DNA from: Pantoea cypripedii
GTDB taxonomy: Bacteria; Pseudomonadota; Gammaproteobacteria; Enterobacterales; Enterobacteriaceae
DNA length: 64,000 nucleotides
Assembly (NCBI RefSeq): GCF_002095535.1
Contig: NZ_MLJI01000001.1
Coordinates: 2,965,832-3,029,831, forward strand
Direction of reading: 5' to 3'
Made by a program: the position numbers and the translations under genes. The notes beneath the pieces are model-generated. The model ran no database searches. It was not told where the DNA came from and saw nothing but the letters and a program-made list of their open reading frames with translations. Positions 1 to 8,619 of this stretch are shown piece after piece. The first letter of the stretch is position 1. Each line of letters begins with the position of its first letter.

Positions 1-742
<742 letters not shown>

Positions 743-1636
743 ATGCATCTGCTTATTACCGGCGGCACGGGTTTGATTGGCCGCCATCTGATCCCGCGCC
801 TGTTGCAACTTGGTCAACAGGTGAGCGTGGTGACGCGTGATGTAGCAGCAGCACGCGAGAAGCTGGACCCACGCGTTGCCTGCTGGTCCGGCCTTGCACA
901 GCAGCAGGATCTCAATGGTGTCGATGGGATCATTAATCTCGCCGGTGAACCCATCGCTGACAAACGCTGGACCGCAGAACAGAAACAACTGCTGTGCGAA
1001 AGCCGCTGGCAGATCACCGAACGCCTGGTGTCGCTGATCCATGCCAGCAGCCAGCCACCGAAATTTTTGATCTCCGGCTCAGCCACTGGCTTCTATGGTG
1101 ATACCGGCGATCTGGTGCTGACCGAAGACGATCCCGGCCATGAAGAGTTTACCCATACGCTATGTGCCCGCTGGGAGCAGCTGGCGCTGGCGGCGCAGAG
1201 CGAGCGCACCCGGGTGTGCCTGCTACGTACCGGCGTGGTACTGGCGAAGGAAGGCGGTGCGCTGGCAAAAATGAAGTTGCCGTTCAGGCTCGGCGTCGGT
1301 GGTCCCATCGGCAGCGGCAAACAATATCTGCCGTGGATTCATATCGACGACCTGGTGAACGCCATCTGGTGGCTGATTGATAATCCGTTACAGGGGCCAT
1401 TCAATCTGGTGTCACCCTATGCGGTGCGCAACGAACAATTTGCTGCCACACTCGGCCAGGTGATGCATCGCCCAGCCTTTATGCGCACCCCAGCCAGCGC
1501 CATCAGGCTGATGATGGGTGAGTCAGCCGTGCTGGTGCTCGGCGGCCAGCATGTGCTGCCAAAACGGCTGGAGGAGTCAGGATTTGGTTTTCGCTGGTAT
1601 GACTTGCAGGAAGCATTGCAGGATACAGCGGCGTAA
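743..1636 (+). CDS. yfcH: SDR-type epimerase family protein YfcH
   Basis: 297 residues, the usual size for the family. The N-terminal Rossmann motif GGTGLIGR (residues 7-14) marks an NAD(P)-binding extended short-chain dehydrogenase, and the C-terminal segment (about 245-297, with the conserved [17 protein letters not shown] region) is the DUF1731 tail typical of YfcH and SulA-like epimerases. The reaction and substrate are not established for the family. A strong AAGGAGG ribosome site precedes the ATG at 743. It is the only plus-strand gene in the first 18 kb and is convergent with hisP; the 88-bp gap to hisP holds a REP-like half element and a long hairpin. Family assignment is firm; function is unknown. 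Confidence 0.9.
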   Translation: MHLLITGGTGLIGRHLIPRLLQLGQQVSVVTRDVAAAREKLDPRVACWSGLAQQQDLNGVDGIINLAGEPIADKRWTAEQKQLLCESRWQITERLVSLIHASSQPPKFLISGSATGFYGDTGDLVLTEDDPGHEEFTHTLCARWEQLALAAQSERTRVCLLRTGVVLAKEGGALAKMKLPFRLGVGGPIGSGKQYLPWIHIDDLVNAIWWLIDNPLQGPFNLVSPYAVRNEQFAATLGQVMHRPAFMRTPASAIRLMMGESAVLVLGGQHVLPKRLEESGFGFRWYDLQEALQDTAA

Positions 1637-1658
1637 CGGCGCAGATTTGCTAAAAAAC

Positions 1659-1680
1659 GCGCGATAAATCGCGCCGCTAC
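1659..1680. repeat. REP-like palindromic repeat, copy 1
   Basis: A 22-bp unit starting GCGCGATAAATCGCGCCGCT, itself an imperfect palindrome around ATAAAT. The same 22 bp recur exactly at 26321-26342 and 44320-44341, each time in intergenic DNA next to a gene 3' or 5' end. This pattern is that of REP/BIME elements that enterobacterial RAYT transposases can mobilise; no RAYT gene is in the window. Confidence 0.7.
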
Positions 1681-1691
1681 GGATTCGTGGA

Positions 1692-1722
1692 GATGTCAGC
1701 CAGGGGGAATCTGGCTGACATC
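1692..1722 (-). terminator. Stem-loop directly downstream of hisP
   Basis: Perfect 12-bp inverted arms (GATGTCAGCCAG at 1692-1703 and its complement at 1711-1722) around a 7-nt loop, three bases past the hisP stop. There is no T-run on either strand, so it may act as an mRNA 3' stabiliser or a weak terminator for the his operon and yfcH. Confidence 0.55.
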
Positions 1723-1724
1723 GG

Positions 1725-2498
1725 TTATTTCAGCGAACCTTTCAGGAACTGCTGCAAGCGCGGGCTTTTCGGGTTGTTGAACACTTCATCGGGCGCACCC
1801 TGCTCTTCAATTTTCCCCTGATGCAGGAAAATCACATGGCTGGAAACATGGCGGGCAAACTCCATTTCGTGGGTGACCACCACCATGGTTTTCCCTTCTT
1901 CAGCCAGCTTCTGCATGATGCGCAGCACTTCACCGACCAGCTCCGGATCGAGCGCCGACGTCGGTTCATCAAATAACAACACTTCCGGCTCCATCGCCAG
2001 CGCACGGGCGATGGAAACACGCTGCTGCTGACCACCGGACAGATGCACCGGATATTTGGCACGGGCGCGTTCATCGATGCCGACTTTATCCAGATACTTA
2101 ATCGCACGTTCGCGCGCTTCGGTTTTGCTCAGACCCAGCACCTGAATCGGGGCTTCCATCACGTTCTCCAGCACCGTCATGTGGCTCCACAGGTTGAAGT
2201 GCTGGAACACCATAGTGAGACGGGTACGCAGCGAACGCAGCTGCTCCTTATTCGAGACCTTCAGCTGACCATCGGTGTCGCGCACCAGGTTGATCTGCTC
2301 ATTGTTGACTGCGATGGTGCCTTCACTCGGTTTTTCGAGGAAGTTAATGCAGCGCAGAAAGGTACTTTTCCCGGAACCGGACGAGCCAATGATACTAATA
2401 ACGTCACCGGCATCCGCCTGTAATGACACGCCTTTCAGGACTTCATGTTCACCGTAACGCTTGTGCAGTTCGGTAACGCTTAATTTATTTTCAGCCAT
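1725..2498 (-). CDS. hisP: Histidine/basic amino acid ABC transporter ATPase HisP
   Basis: 257 residues, equal to the enteric HisP length. Walker A is GSSGSGKST (38-46), the ABC signature LSGGQQQR lies near 153-160 and Walker B with VLLFDEP near 174-180, followed by the H-loop region [13 protein letters not shown]. HisP dimerises on the cytoplasmic face of HisQM and powers uptake of histidine, and of lysine, arginine or ornithine, delivered by the periplasmic binding protein. It is the last gene of hisJQMP; a 7-bp gap separates it from hisM. The family and the position next to ubiX are as in E. coli and Salmonella. Confidence 0.96.
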   Translation of the reverse strand: MAENKLSVTELHKRYGEHEVLKGVSLQADAGDVISIIGSSGSGKSTFLRCINFLEKPSEGTIAVNNEQINLVRDTDGQLKVSNKEQLRSLRTRLTMVFQHFNLWSHMTVLENVMEAPIQVLGLSKTEARERAIKYLDKVGIDERARAKYPVHLSGGQQQRVSIARALAMEPEVLLFDEPTSALDPELVGEVLRIMQKLAEEGKTMVVVTHEMEFARHVSSHVIFLHQGKIEEQGAPDEVFNNPKSPRLQQFLKGSLK

Positions 2499-2505
2499 AG
2501 GTTAC

Positions 2506-3222
2506 TCAATGCGATGAAGAAGGTTTCACGTGGGCCAGCCAGCGGCGCTCCGCCATGCGGAACAGGCTAATCAACACGTAAGAGATAATCAGGTACAGCA
2601 CCGCAGCAATACCAAAAGCGACAAACGGCTGATAGGTAGCGGAGTTGATATCACGCGCCACTTTCAGCAGGTCTGGCACGGTGGCGGTAAACGCCAGTGC
2701 GGTGGAGTGCAGCATCAGGATCACTTCATTGCTATAGGCAGGCAGCGCGGTACGCAGCGCCGAAGGCAGAATGATGCAACGATACAATTTAAAGGTTGAG
2801 AAGCCGTAGGCGCGTGCCGCTTCAATTTCACCGTGTGGTACGGCGCGAATGGCCCCGGCAAACATTTCGGTGGTATAGGCGCAGGTGTTGAGGGTAAACG
2901 CCAGCAGGGTACAGTTAAGTCCGCTGCGGAAGAAGGCGTTCAGCAACTCGGACCCTTTCACCACTTCCAGCGTGTACATGCCGGAGTAGAACACCAGCAG
3001 CTGCACATATAACGGTGTACCGCGGAAGATGTAGGTGAACAACCATACCGGGGTGGAGATAAAGCGATTGGGTGACACGCGGGCAATCGACAGCAACACC
3101 GCCAGACAGCCGCCAATCGCCACAGAAATAATCAACAGCCACAGGGTGATAGCCACGCCGGTAAAACGGTAACCATCGGTCCAGAGCAGGGATTTCCAAT
3201 ACTCCTGAATTATATCGATCAT
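2506..3222 (-). CDS. hisM: Histidine ABC transporter permease HisM
   Basis: 238 residues, as in E. coli. An inner-membrane permease of the polar amino acid family, with several hydrophobic segments and the EAA loop motif (EIEAARAYGFSTFKLYRCII, about residues 133-152) that contacts HisP. It pairs with HisQ to form the translocation pore. The start codon overlaps the hisQ stop by 4 bp (3219-3222), which indicates translational coupling. It is followed by hisP. Confidence 0.95.
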   Translation of the reverse strand: MIDIIQEYWKSLLWTDGYRFTGVAITLWLLIISVAIGGCLAVLLSIARVSPNRFISTPVWLFTYIFRGTPLYVQLLVFYSGMYTLEVVKGSELLNAFFRSGLNCTLLAFTLNTCAYTTEMFAGAIRAVPHGEIEAARAYGFSTFKLYRCIILPSALRTALPAYSNEVILMLHSTALAFTATVPDLLKVARDINSATYQPFVAFGIAAVLYLIISYVLISLFRMAERRWLAHVKPSSSH

Positions 3223-3905
3223 AGCTCTGCCCTTTTCACACCCACTGAGTAGCGGCGTTCAAGCCACCACAGCACGCCATTCGACAGCGTGGTAAACACC
3301 AGATAAATCACCCCGGCAACAATCGCGAAGTAGAACGGCTGCCAGGTACTTTTCCCCGCCAGCTGCGTGGCTTTCACCACATCCTCAAGGCCGAGCAGTG
3401 AAACCAGCGCGGTGGCTTTGAGGATTACCTGCCAGTTGTTACCGATGCCCGGCAGCGCAAAGCGCATCATCGCCGGGAACAGAATGCGACGGAAAGTTTG
3501 CGAGCCGGTAAAGCCAAACGCGGTTGCCGCTTCAATCTGCCCCTTCGGCACAGCAAGAAACGCGCCACGGAAGGTTTCAGTAAAGTAAGCACCATAGATA
3601 AAGCCGAGGGTGATGATACCGGCCACCATCGGGTCGATATCAAACTGCGCTACGCCCAGCGCATCGGTCAGGGAGTTCAGGGCGATCTGCAGACCGTAGA
3701 AAATCAGCAGCATCAGCACCAGATCCGGTACGCCGCGAATCAGCGTGGTGTAGCCTTCAAACAGCATCGCCAGCGGGCGATTGCGGGAAAGTTTGGCGCC
3801 AGCGCCAATTAAACCAAGCACAACAGCCAGCAACACTGAACTGAGCGCCAGTTCCAGCGTAACCAGGGTGCCTTTTAGAATGACGTCAGAATAGCCATAC
3901 AACAT
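3219..3905 (-). CDS. hisQ: Histidine ABC transporter permease HisQ
   Basis: 228 residues, as in E. coli HisQ. A polar amino acid permease with an EAA loop (QIEAATAFGFTGSQTFRRIL) and about five membrane segments. It forms the heterodimeric pore with HisM. The gene starts with a minus-strand ATG at 3905 and lies 73 bp after hisJ, in a gap that holds a stem-loop. Similarity to HisM suggests the usual ancient duplication within this operon. Confidence 0.95.
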   Translation of the reverse strand: MLYGYSDVILKGTLVTLELALSSVLLAVVLGLIGAGAKLSRNRPLAMLFEGYTTLIRGVPDLVLMLLIFYGLQIALNSLTDALGVAQFDIDPMVAGIITLGFIYGAYFTETFRGAFLAVPKGQIEAATAFGFTGSQTFRRILFPAMMRFALPGIGNNWQVILKATALVSLLGLEDVVKATQLAGKSTWQPFYFAIVAGVIYLVFTTLSNGVLWWLERRYSVGVKRAEL

Positions 3906-3939
3906 GAATTTGATCCTGTCGTGGGGAAATTAACGAAGC

Positions 3940-3962
3940 ACTGCCCGCACGTAGCGGGCAGT
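3940..3962 (-). terminator. hisJ-hisQ intergenic stem-loop
   Basis: Inverted 9-bp arms (ACTGCCCGC and GCGGGCAGT) around a 5-nt loop, with no T-run. In Salmonella the hisJ-hisQ gap carries a REP sequence that lets the binding protein be made in excess over the permease. This hairpin sits at the same place and probably serves the same role by blocking 3' decay or attenuating read-through; that is inference. Confidence 0.6.
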
Positions 3963-3978
3963 CTGGTAGACAGGATAA

Positions 3979-4761
3979 TCAGTCACCGTACACATTGAAA
4001 TCAAAGTATTTCTTCGCAATCTTGTCGTAAGTACCGTCTTTGCGCATGGCATCGAAGGCTTTGTCGATGGCGACTTTCAGGTCCGCATCATCTTTACGCA
4101 GACCCATACCGGTGCCGACGCCAAAGATTTTATCATCTTTCACCGCCGGGCCAGCAAAGGCGTAGTTTTTACCTACCGGCTGCTTCAGGAAGCCTTCGCT
4201 CGCCTGCACTTCATCCTGGAAAGCGGCATCGATACGGCCAGCATTCAGGTCCTGATACACCAGGTCCTGGTTAGCATACGGCGTAACGGTGACACCCTGC
4301 GGACGCCAGTATTGATTGGCGTAGGTTTCCTGGGTAGTGCCCTGCAGCAGACCGATATTCTTGCCTTTCAGTGACTCAATGGTCGGCTGAATGGTGGAAC
4401 CTTTTGGTGCAACCAGACGGGCGTTTGCTGCGTAGAGTTTTTCAGAGAAGCCAATCTCTTCCTGACGCTTTTCAGTAATGGAGAGTGAAGAAATGATGGC
4501 ATCGATCTTCTTCGCTTTCAGCGACGGGATCAGCGCATCGAAATCGCTTTCCACATAAGTACATTTAGTCTTGATGCGTTTACAGATCTCGTTAGCCAGA
4601 TCAATGTCAAAACCCACTAACTGTCCTTGCGCGTTTTTCGATTCAAACGGCGGGTAAGTCGGGTCAGTCCCGATGCGCAGCGTATGCGGTACCGCCGCGA
4701 ACACGCTCGCGGCGCTGGACATTGCCAGCATCAGAGAAAGAGCCAGAACTCGCTTTTTCAT
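3979..4761 (-). CDS. hisJ: Periplasmic histidine/lysine-arginine-ornithine-binding protein
   Basis: 260 residues with a signal peptide (KKR start, hydrophobic core, cleavage after SVFA near residue 22). The mature protein is a solute-binding protein family 3 fold; [16 protein letters not shown] and [14 protein letters not shown] are the conserved ligand-binding segments, and two Cys near residues 60 and 67 match the disulfide of HisJ and ArgT. It delivers basic amino acids to HisQMP. E. coli has two paralogues here, argT and hisJ; only one is present, so it may cover both specificities. I use hisJ because of the adjacency to hisQ, but argT is possible. The upstream region carries sigma-54 and NtrC-like signals, which in Salmonella belong to argT. 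Confidence 0.9.
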   Translation of the reverse strand: MKKRVLALSLMLAMSSAASVFAAVPHTLRIGTDPTYPPFESKNAQGQLVGFDIDLANEICKRIKTKCTYVESDFDALIPSLKAKKIDAIISSLSITEKRQEEIGFSEKLYAANARLVAPKGSTIQPTIESLKGKNIGLLQGTTQETYANQYWRPQGVTVTPYANQDLVYQDLNAGRIDAAFQDEVQASEGFLKQPVGKNYAFAGPAVKDDKIFGVGTGMGLRKDDADLKVAIDKAFDAMRKDGTYDKIAKKYFDFNVYGD

Positions 4762-4824
4762 AGGTAACCCTCAAGTGAAGTGCTTTTTGTTATGTGGTGC
4801 GTGATGTGTTTGCGCTGTTTAATT

Positions 4825-4840
4825 TGCATGTTTCATGCCA
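4825..4840 (-). promoter_or_regulatory. Sigma-54-type promoter for hisJQMP
   Basis: The minus strand reads TGGCATGAAACATGCA. It has the GG and GC doublets of a -24/-12 promoter with the required 10 bp between them (consensus TGGCAC-N5-TTGC). A start near 4814 would give a leader of about 53 nt before hisJ. Nitrogen-regulated sigma-54 promoters are established for argT in Salmonella. No mapping data support this one. Confidence 0.65.
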
Positions 4841-4902
4841 GTTGTGCAAATTGGCGAAACCCTGTACAGACGCACTAAATACTGCGTCCACCAGGGGCGC
4901 AA

Positions 4903-4917
4903 GCACTTAGTTTGTGA
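4903..4917. promoter_or_regulatory. NtrC-like site, near copy
   Basis: GCACTTAGTTTGTGA fits the NtrC pattern GCAC-N7-GTGC with one mismatch at the last base. It lies about 65-90 bp upstream of the -24/-12 element, a usual distance for a sigma-54 enhancer. Confidence 0.4.
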
Positions 4918-5008
4918 GGAAAATATAACAGTCGGGTGAGCAGGAAAAAGCGACATTGTTAACTTTTGGTGTATGAAATGCACGAAGAGTGATCCTGCGC
5001 GCCATTTC

Positions 5009-5023
5009 GCACCACAATAGTGC
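5009..5023. promoter_or_regulatory. NtrC-like site, far copy
   Basis: GCACCACAATAGTGC matches GCAC-N7-GTGC exactly in both half sites. It lies close to the 3' end of ubiX and about 170-200 bp upstream of the sigma-54-type promoter, consistent with an enhancer for hisJQMP. Confidence 0.5.
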
Positions 5024-5036
5024 AAGCCTGCACCAT

Positions 5037-5606
5037 TTATGCGCCTTGCCAGCGAGTGAACAGATCCTGCGGTAACTCAATATCGAACTGGTCCAGTACG
5101 CGATTGACCGTTTGATCCACCAGCTCGGCAATATTTTGCGGGCGATGATAAAACGCGGGCACCGGCGGCATAATCACGGCGCCCAGCTCGGCGGCGGTGG
5201 TCATCATGCGCAGATGGCCTACGTGCAGCGGGGTTTCGCGCACACACAGCACCAGTTTACGTTGCTCTTTCAGCACCACATCAGCCGCACGCGTCAGCAA
5301 GCTATCGCTGTAGCTGTGCACAATGCCGGACAGGGTTTTCATCGAACAGGGCAGGATCACCATGCCGAGCGTCTTAAATGAACCGGAGGAAATGCTGGCT
5401 GCAATATCGCGCACGTCATGCACCACATTGGCCAGTGCCTGCACCTCGCGCAGATTGAAATCGGTTTCCAGCGCCAGTGTCTGGCGCGCTGCCTGGCTCA
5501 TCACCAGATGGGTTTCCACTTCAGCCAGCGGTTGTAATACCTGCAACAGCCGTACGCCGTAGATAGCGCCGCTGGCGCCGGAAATACCAATGATGAGTCG
5601 TTTCAT
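5037..5606 (-). CDS. ubiX: Flavin prenyltransferase UbiX
   Basis: 189 residues from the ATG at 5606, the same as E. coli UbiX; an upstream in-frame start would add 34 residues with no homology, so it was rejected. The N-terminus KRLIIGISGASGAIYGVRLL is the flavin-binding start of the flavoprotein family, and PCSMKTLSGIVHSYSDSLLTRAADV and ETPLH are conserved UbiX segments. It attaches a dimethylallyl group to FMN, making the cofactor for the decarboxylase UbiD in ubiquinone synthesis. In E. coli it follows purF in one operon; here an adhesin gene with its own terminator separates the two, so ubiX probably has its own promoter. Confidence 0.95.
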   Translation of the reverse strand: MKRLIIGISGASGAIYGVRLLQVLQPLAEVETHLVMSQAARQTLALETDFNLREVQALANVVHDVRDIAASISSGSFKTLGMVILPCSMKTLSGIVHSYSDSLLTRAADVVLKEQRKLVLCVRETPLHVGHLRMMTTAAELGAVIMPPVPAFYHRPQNIAELVDQTVNRVLDQFDIELPQDLFTRWQGA

Positions 5607-5693
5607 AATTATTTTGCCATGCAGGTAAACCGCAATCATAACCCGCAGGAGAAGAGGAAGACAAACAAGGTATTCTGGCACAGCCATGGAAGG

Positions 5694-5720
5694 GGAAAAA
5701 GCAATCACCGCAGTGATTGC
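5694..5720 (-). terminator. Rho-independent terminator of the adhesin gene
   Basis: On the minus strand a stem GCAATCAC/GTGATTGC (5701-5720) is followed by TTTTTCCCC. It lies 25 bp after the adhesin stop codon and before ubiX. Confidence 0.75.
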
Positions 5721-5744
5721 CTGAGAGGTTACGACTCGCCGGAA

Positions 5745-8285
5745 TTACTTTTTAGGAGCAAAAGTGATACTCAGGCTGCGATCGCCAACACGCTGACCAT
5801 TGATGACCGGGTAGATTTGGTAGGTTGATTTATTCCAGTGGGGGCTGATGATGTTCACCTCTCCACTGATCATGCCATCAGCGTTGGTCTGAGCGTTGTT
5901 GAGCGTAATTTTAATCCATTCATCTGAATTAAAACCGTCAACGTCTTCCGCTTTAAAAGTCACGGCCGTATTGACGAGAAGATTGCGGAATTTATCTACC
6001 AGTGGGACGCTAAATGTTGCCGGAACAGCGCCTGTCAGCGAACCGGCGGTAAACCATCCTTGATTGACAATTTCTCCTGCCATCCTTGCAGATGCGACAT
6101 CCGCCACAACTGTGACAGATTGCGCGGGTGACGCCAGATCGCCCACATGACTGGTCACGCTGTAGAGGCCCGCTTTTTCTTTCATCAGCGAGGCGGTGAC
6201 TTTGCCCTGTTCATCGGTCTTGCCTTCATTGTTGGCGGTGATGGCATTTCCATTGGCATCCTTAAAGCCGACGACGATATCTTTCAGAGGATGACCCTCA
6301 CTATCGGTAACCGTCGCCGTGAAGGTGAGGGTATTGCCCGCACTTATCTCCGCCTGACCAGCTTGCAGATCGACTTTGGCTGGTGTAACAGATGGCGTCA
6401 CGTCTTCCACTGCGGTCAACGTCAGTTGCTGCTGACCCAGCACATTTGCACCATGATATAGCACCAGCGTCACCACGCCGGATTCGGCACCCGCTGTCAC
6501 ATCTGCCAGATAACGGCCTGTCGTCCCCTCTTCTTTGATTTCCCCAACAACAACACCTGAACCACTACGCGCACTTTGCAAAGAGGCCTCCAGACGCAGA
6601 TTGGCAGCCTGCCCACTGACTGGCTTACCCTCTGCATCTTTCAACTCAATGGCGGCCTGTGCATGTCCGCTGCCATCCGCGACCAGTTCATGAATATCAA
6701 GATTAAACACGGTCTTTGCGGCATCAGGTTGCTGTGGCTGATCGGGTTGTACCGGCTCTTCCGGCTGTACCGGTTGTTCCGGGTCTGTTGGTTCTTCGGG
6801 CAGGATTTGTTGTGCTTTTTCTACCGTGATGGCTACCTGTGCACGCTGCGAACCTTTCCCTTTGGTGTCATACGCCACCGCGCTCAGGATGTAGTGGTTA
6901 TCGGTACCCTCCTGATACACTGGCAGCACCAGCACAGAATTCGCGCCCTGTCCGACAATTTTGCCCCCCGCTGCGACCAGTAAGGCATCATCCCAGACAA
7001 TTTTTCCCAACCCATGCTTAGCCCAGATACTGATGCCCAGCGGCTGCGAACTGCCCTCCTCTCCCTGAATGGCGCTCGCCAGTGAGAAGGTAATCACCGT
7101 CTGCTCGCGATAATCCATCACGATTTGGTTATTACGCGAAACCAGCTCGTAGTGTGAACCGGCCAGGCTACGCTGTTCCGCCACGGCGGCTGATGACAGG
7201 TGCCAGTCAAGTGAGCGGCCAAAGTTCCAGTTCAGATTCAAGCCAACAGAGATATCTTTGCCGCTTTGCATGCTATTGCGCTGCGCGGCCTCCACTGAAA
7301 CCAATGGAACCGGCGTCCAGTTCAGGCCAACAGTCACGGCAGAAGGATCTTTCTGCAGGGTATTGCGACTGATCAGCGCAACGTTATCACCATAATATTG
7401 TTCATATTTCACCTTGCCACCCAGTTGCGGGTAGATCGGCAGCCAACTGGACAATTCAATGTCCCAGCCATTCGCCGGGCGCTCATCATAGTCAGCCATC
7501 AGCTTCGACTCATGCCAGCCAGTCAAACCGTAGTAACCATTCGCCGCCAGGCGTAGCGCTTCGGTCCACAATTCAGCCCCGATACCCGCGCGACGGTTAT
7601 TACCGCTAAAATCATTATCGAAAAAGACGTTATTACCCAGCATCCAGCCATCCGCAAAATAACGGATGCCGAGGCCGATATTGCCGGTGTTGCGATCGTC
7701 AACACGACGCGCGCCTATCTGGGTAAACAGCAGAACATTTTGGCGGCTGTCCCACAGGGGGACCAGCACATCGCCGGAATAGTTGTAGTCAGAAAAATTT
7801 TTGTCCGAACTGATAGAAATTCGTGAGCTACCACCGAAACCGTTTAACCACTCTTCCGCCTGCTGCCCCGCCAATGAAGAGAGTTGGTTCTGGCCAAACT
7901 GACGCGCATCCATATTGCGCGGATTCGATTGACTCCCGGCCTGGCGTACCTGCTCCGGTTGTTTCTGTTGTTGCGCCTGCGGTTGTACAGCTGATTTTTT
8001 TACCGGCAGCCAGACAGTCTGACCCGCAGTTGCGGCGAGGAACGTCGCTTTGTCGCTAAACGCGAAGGAATTAATCTCCCACAAGTGTTCGATCGAGACT
8101 TTATTTTCACGCGCAATATCCTGGATATTTTCACCCGTTTTTAATTTCACGGATTGAATGGTAGCTTCCTGATTATAAGCGCTCCCATTATATGCACTGG
8201 CAGGCAGACTGAGGAATGAAATAGAAAGTGGTGCAAGAATGGCGATCGTAATAGATGAAAGTTTAAATCTCTTCCCAGATGTCAT
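5745..8285 (-). CDS. Inverse autotransporter adhesin (intimin/invasin type) with LysM domain
   Basis: 846 residues. A signal peptide ends near residue 31 (LSLPASA). A LysM peptidoglycan-binding domain follows (about 48-95, LKTGENIQDIARENKVSIEHL), then a Gln/Pro-rich spacer. The inverse autotransporter beta-barrel spans about 145-400 (SSRISISSDKNFSDYNYSGD, WMLGNNVFFDNDF, AGIGAELWTEALRLAANGYY). The exported part has an Ig-like domain (about 400-490), a Pro/Glu/Gln linker of about 30 residues, two Big-1-like domains (about 530-735) and a final beta-rich domain to the C-terminus. Such proteins sit in the outer membrane and display a C-terminal adhesive rod; the ligand cannot be told. It has its own terminator and an AT-rich upstream region, and it breaks the purF-ubiX pair of E. 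coli, which suggests insertion. There is no C-type lectin tip like that of intimin. Confidence 0.92.
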   Translation of the reverse strand: MTSGKRFKLSSITIAILAPLSISFLSLPASAYNGSAYNQEATIQSVKLKTGENIQDIARENKVSIEHLWEINSFAFSDKATFLAATAGQTVWLPVKKSAVQPQAQQQKQPEQVRQAGSQSNPRNMDARQFGQNQLSSLAGQQAEEWLNGFGGSSRISISSDKNFSDYNYSGDVLVPLWDSRQNVLLFTQIGARRVDDRNTGNIGLGIRYFADGWMLGNNVFFDNDFSGNNRRAGIGAELWTEALRLAANGYYGLTGWHESKLMADYDERPANGWDIELSSWLPIYPQLGGKVKYEQYYGDNVALISRNTLQKDPSAVTVGLNWTPVPLVSVEAAQRNSMQSGKDISVGLNLNWNFGRSLDWHLSSAAVAEQRSLAGSHYELVSRNNQIVMDYREQTVITFSLASAIQGEEGSSQPLGISIWAKHGLGKIVWDDALLVAAGGKIVGQGANSVLVLPVYQEGTDNHYILSAVAYDTKGKGSQRAQVAITVEKAQQILPEEPTDPEQPVQPEEPVQPDQPQQPDAAKTVFNLDIHELVADGSGHAQAAIELKDAEGKPVSGQAANLRLEASLQSARSGSGVVVGEIKEEGTTGRYLADVTAGAESGVVTLVLYHGANVLGQQQLTLTAVEDVTPSVTPAKVDLQAGQAEISAGNTLTFTATVTDSEGHPLKDIVVGFKDANGNAITANNEGKTDEQGKVTASLMKEKAGLYSVTSHVGDLASPAQSVTVVADVASARMAGEIVNQGWFTAGSLTGAVPATFSVPLVDKFRNLLVNTAVTFKAEDVDGFNSDEWIKITLNNAQTNADGMISGEVNIISPHWNKSTYQIYPVINGQRVGDRSLSITFAPKK

Positions 8286-8517
8286 TATAAATTACCCCAA
8301 CCAATTGAAATGCGAACAAAGGATATAAACCGGGGTGAGTGGAAAATAATTTTCACCTCGATTTTCCTGCGGCATTTTCAAGCGCACTGTACAAAAATGG
8401 GTAATGAGATTGTCATGATTTCATTATTACGTAAGGAAGCATGCCAGACTGGAGTGATTCTCAGATCGACTCTGATAAAAATCTGCTACTGAATAAATGG
8501 GAAAGTGAGGATTTTAT

Positions 8518-8598
8518 ATGAAGGCTGCTGAAGAACAACACGGATTGTGGGCAGTTTTATTTCGGATGGAGGATAATAATAAAATTGCCCGCTTTTAA
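8518..8598 (+). CDS. Possible 26-residue small ORF
   Basis: ATG at 8518 with a GTGAGG ribosome site 7 nt upstream encodes MKAAEEQHGLWAVLF then RMEDNNKIARF and a TAA. The last codons fall inside the left arm of the purF terminator. No homologue is known to me. A good ribosome site is the only evidence; it may be chance. Confidence 0.2.
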   Translation: MKAAEEQHGLWAVLFRMEDNNKIARF

Positions 8599-8611
8599 TT
8601 AAAAAGCGGGC
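8587..8611 (-). terminator. purF terminator
   Basis: Hairpin arms GCCCGCTTTT and AAAAGCGGGC, 9 bp after the purF stop. The minus strand continues with AATTTTATTATT. The plus strand is only weakly T-rich. Confidence 0.8.
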
Positions 8612-8619
8612 ATTTCAAC

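Larger units (their letters stand above)
8286..8619. other. AT-rich region between adhesin and purF
   Basis: A 334-bp gap richer in A and T than its surroundings, as expected for an H-NS-bound promoter of an acquired surface protein. It holds the adhesin promoter (minus strand), a possible 26-codon plus-strand ORF at 8518-8598, and the purF terminator. No RNA gene was recognised. Confidence 0.5.

Noticed and set aside
4819..5131. Minus-strand ORFs in the hisJ-ubiX gap
   Set aside because: They cover the sigma-54/NtrC-like control region and run into ubiX in another frame; no ribosome sites.
8310..8492. Plus-strand ORF of 60 codons upstream of the adhesin
   Set aside because: No ribosome site, AT-rich sequence within the expected adhesin promoter, and no recognisable protein feature.
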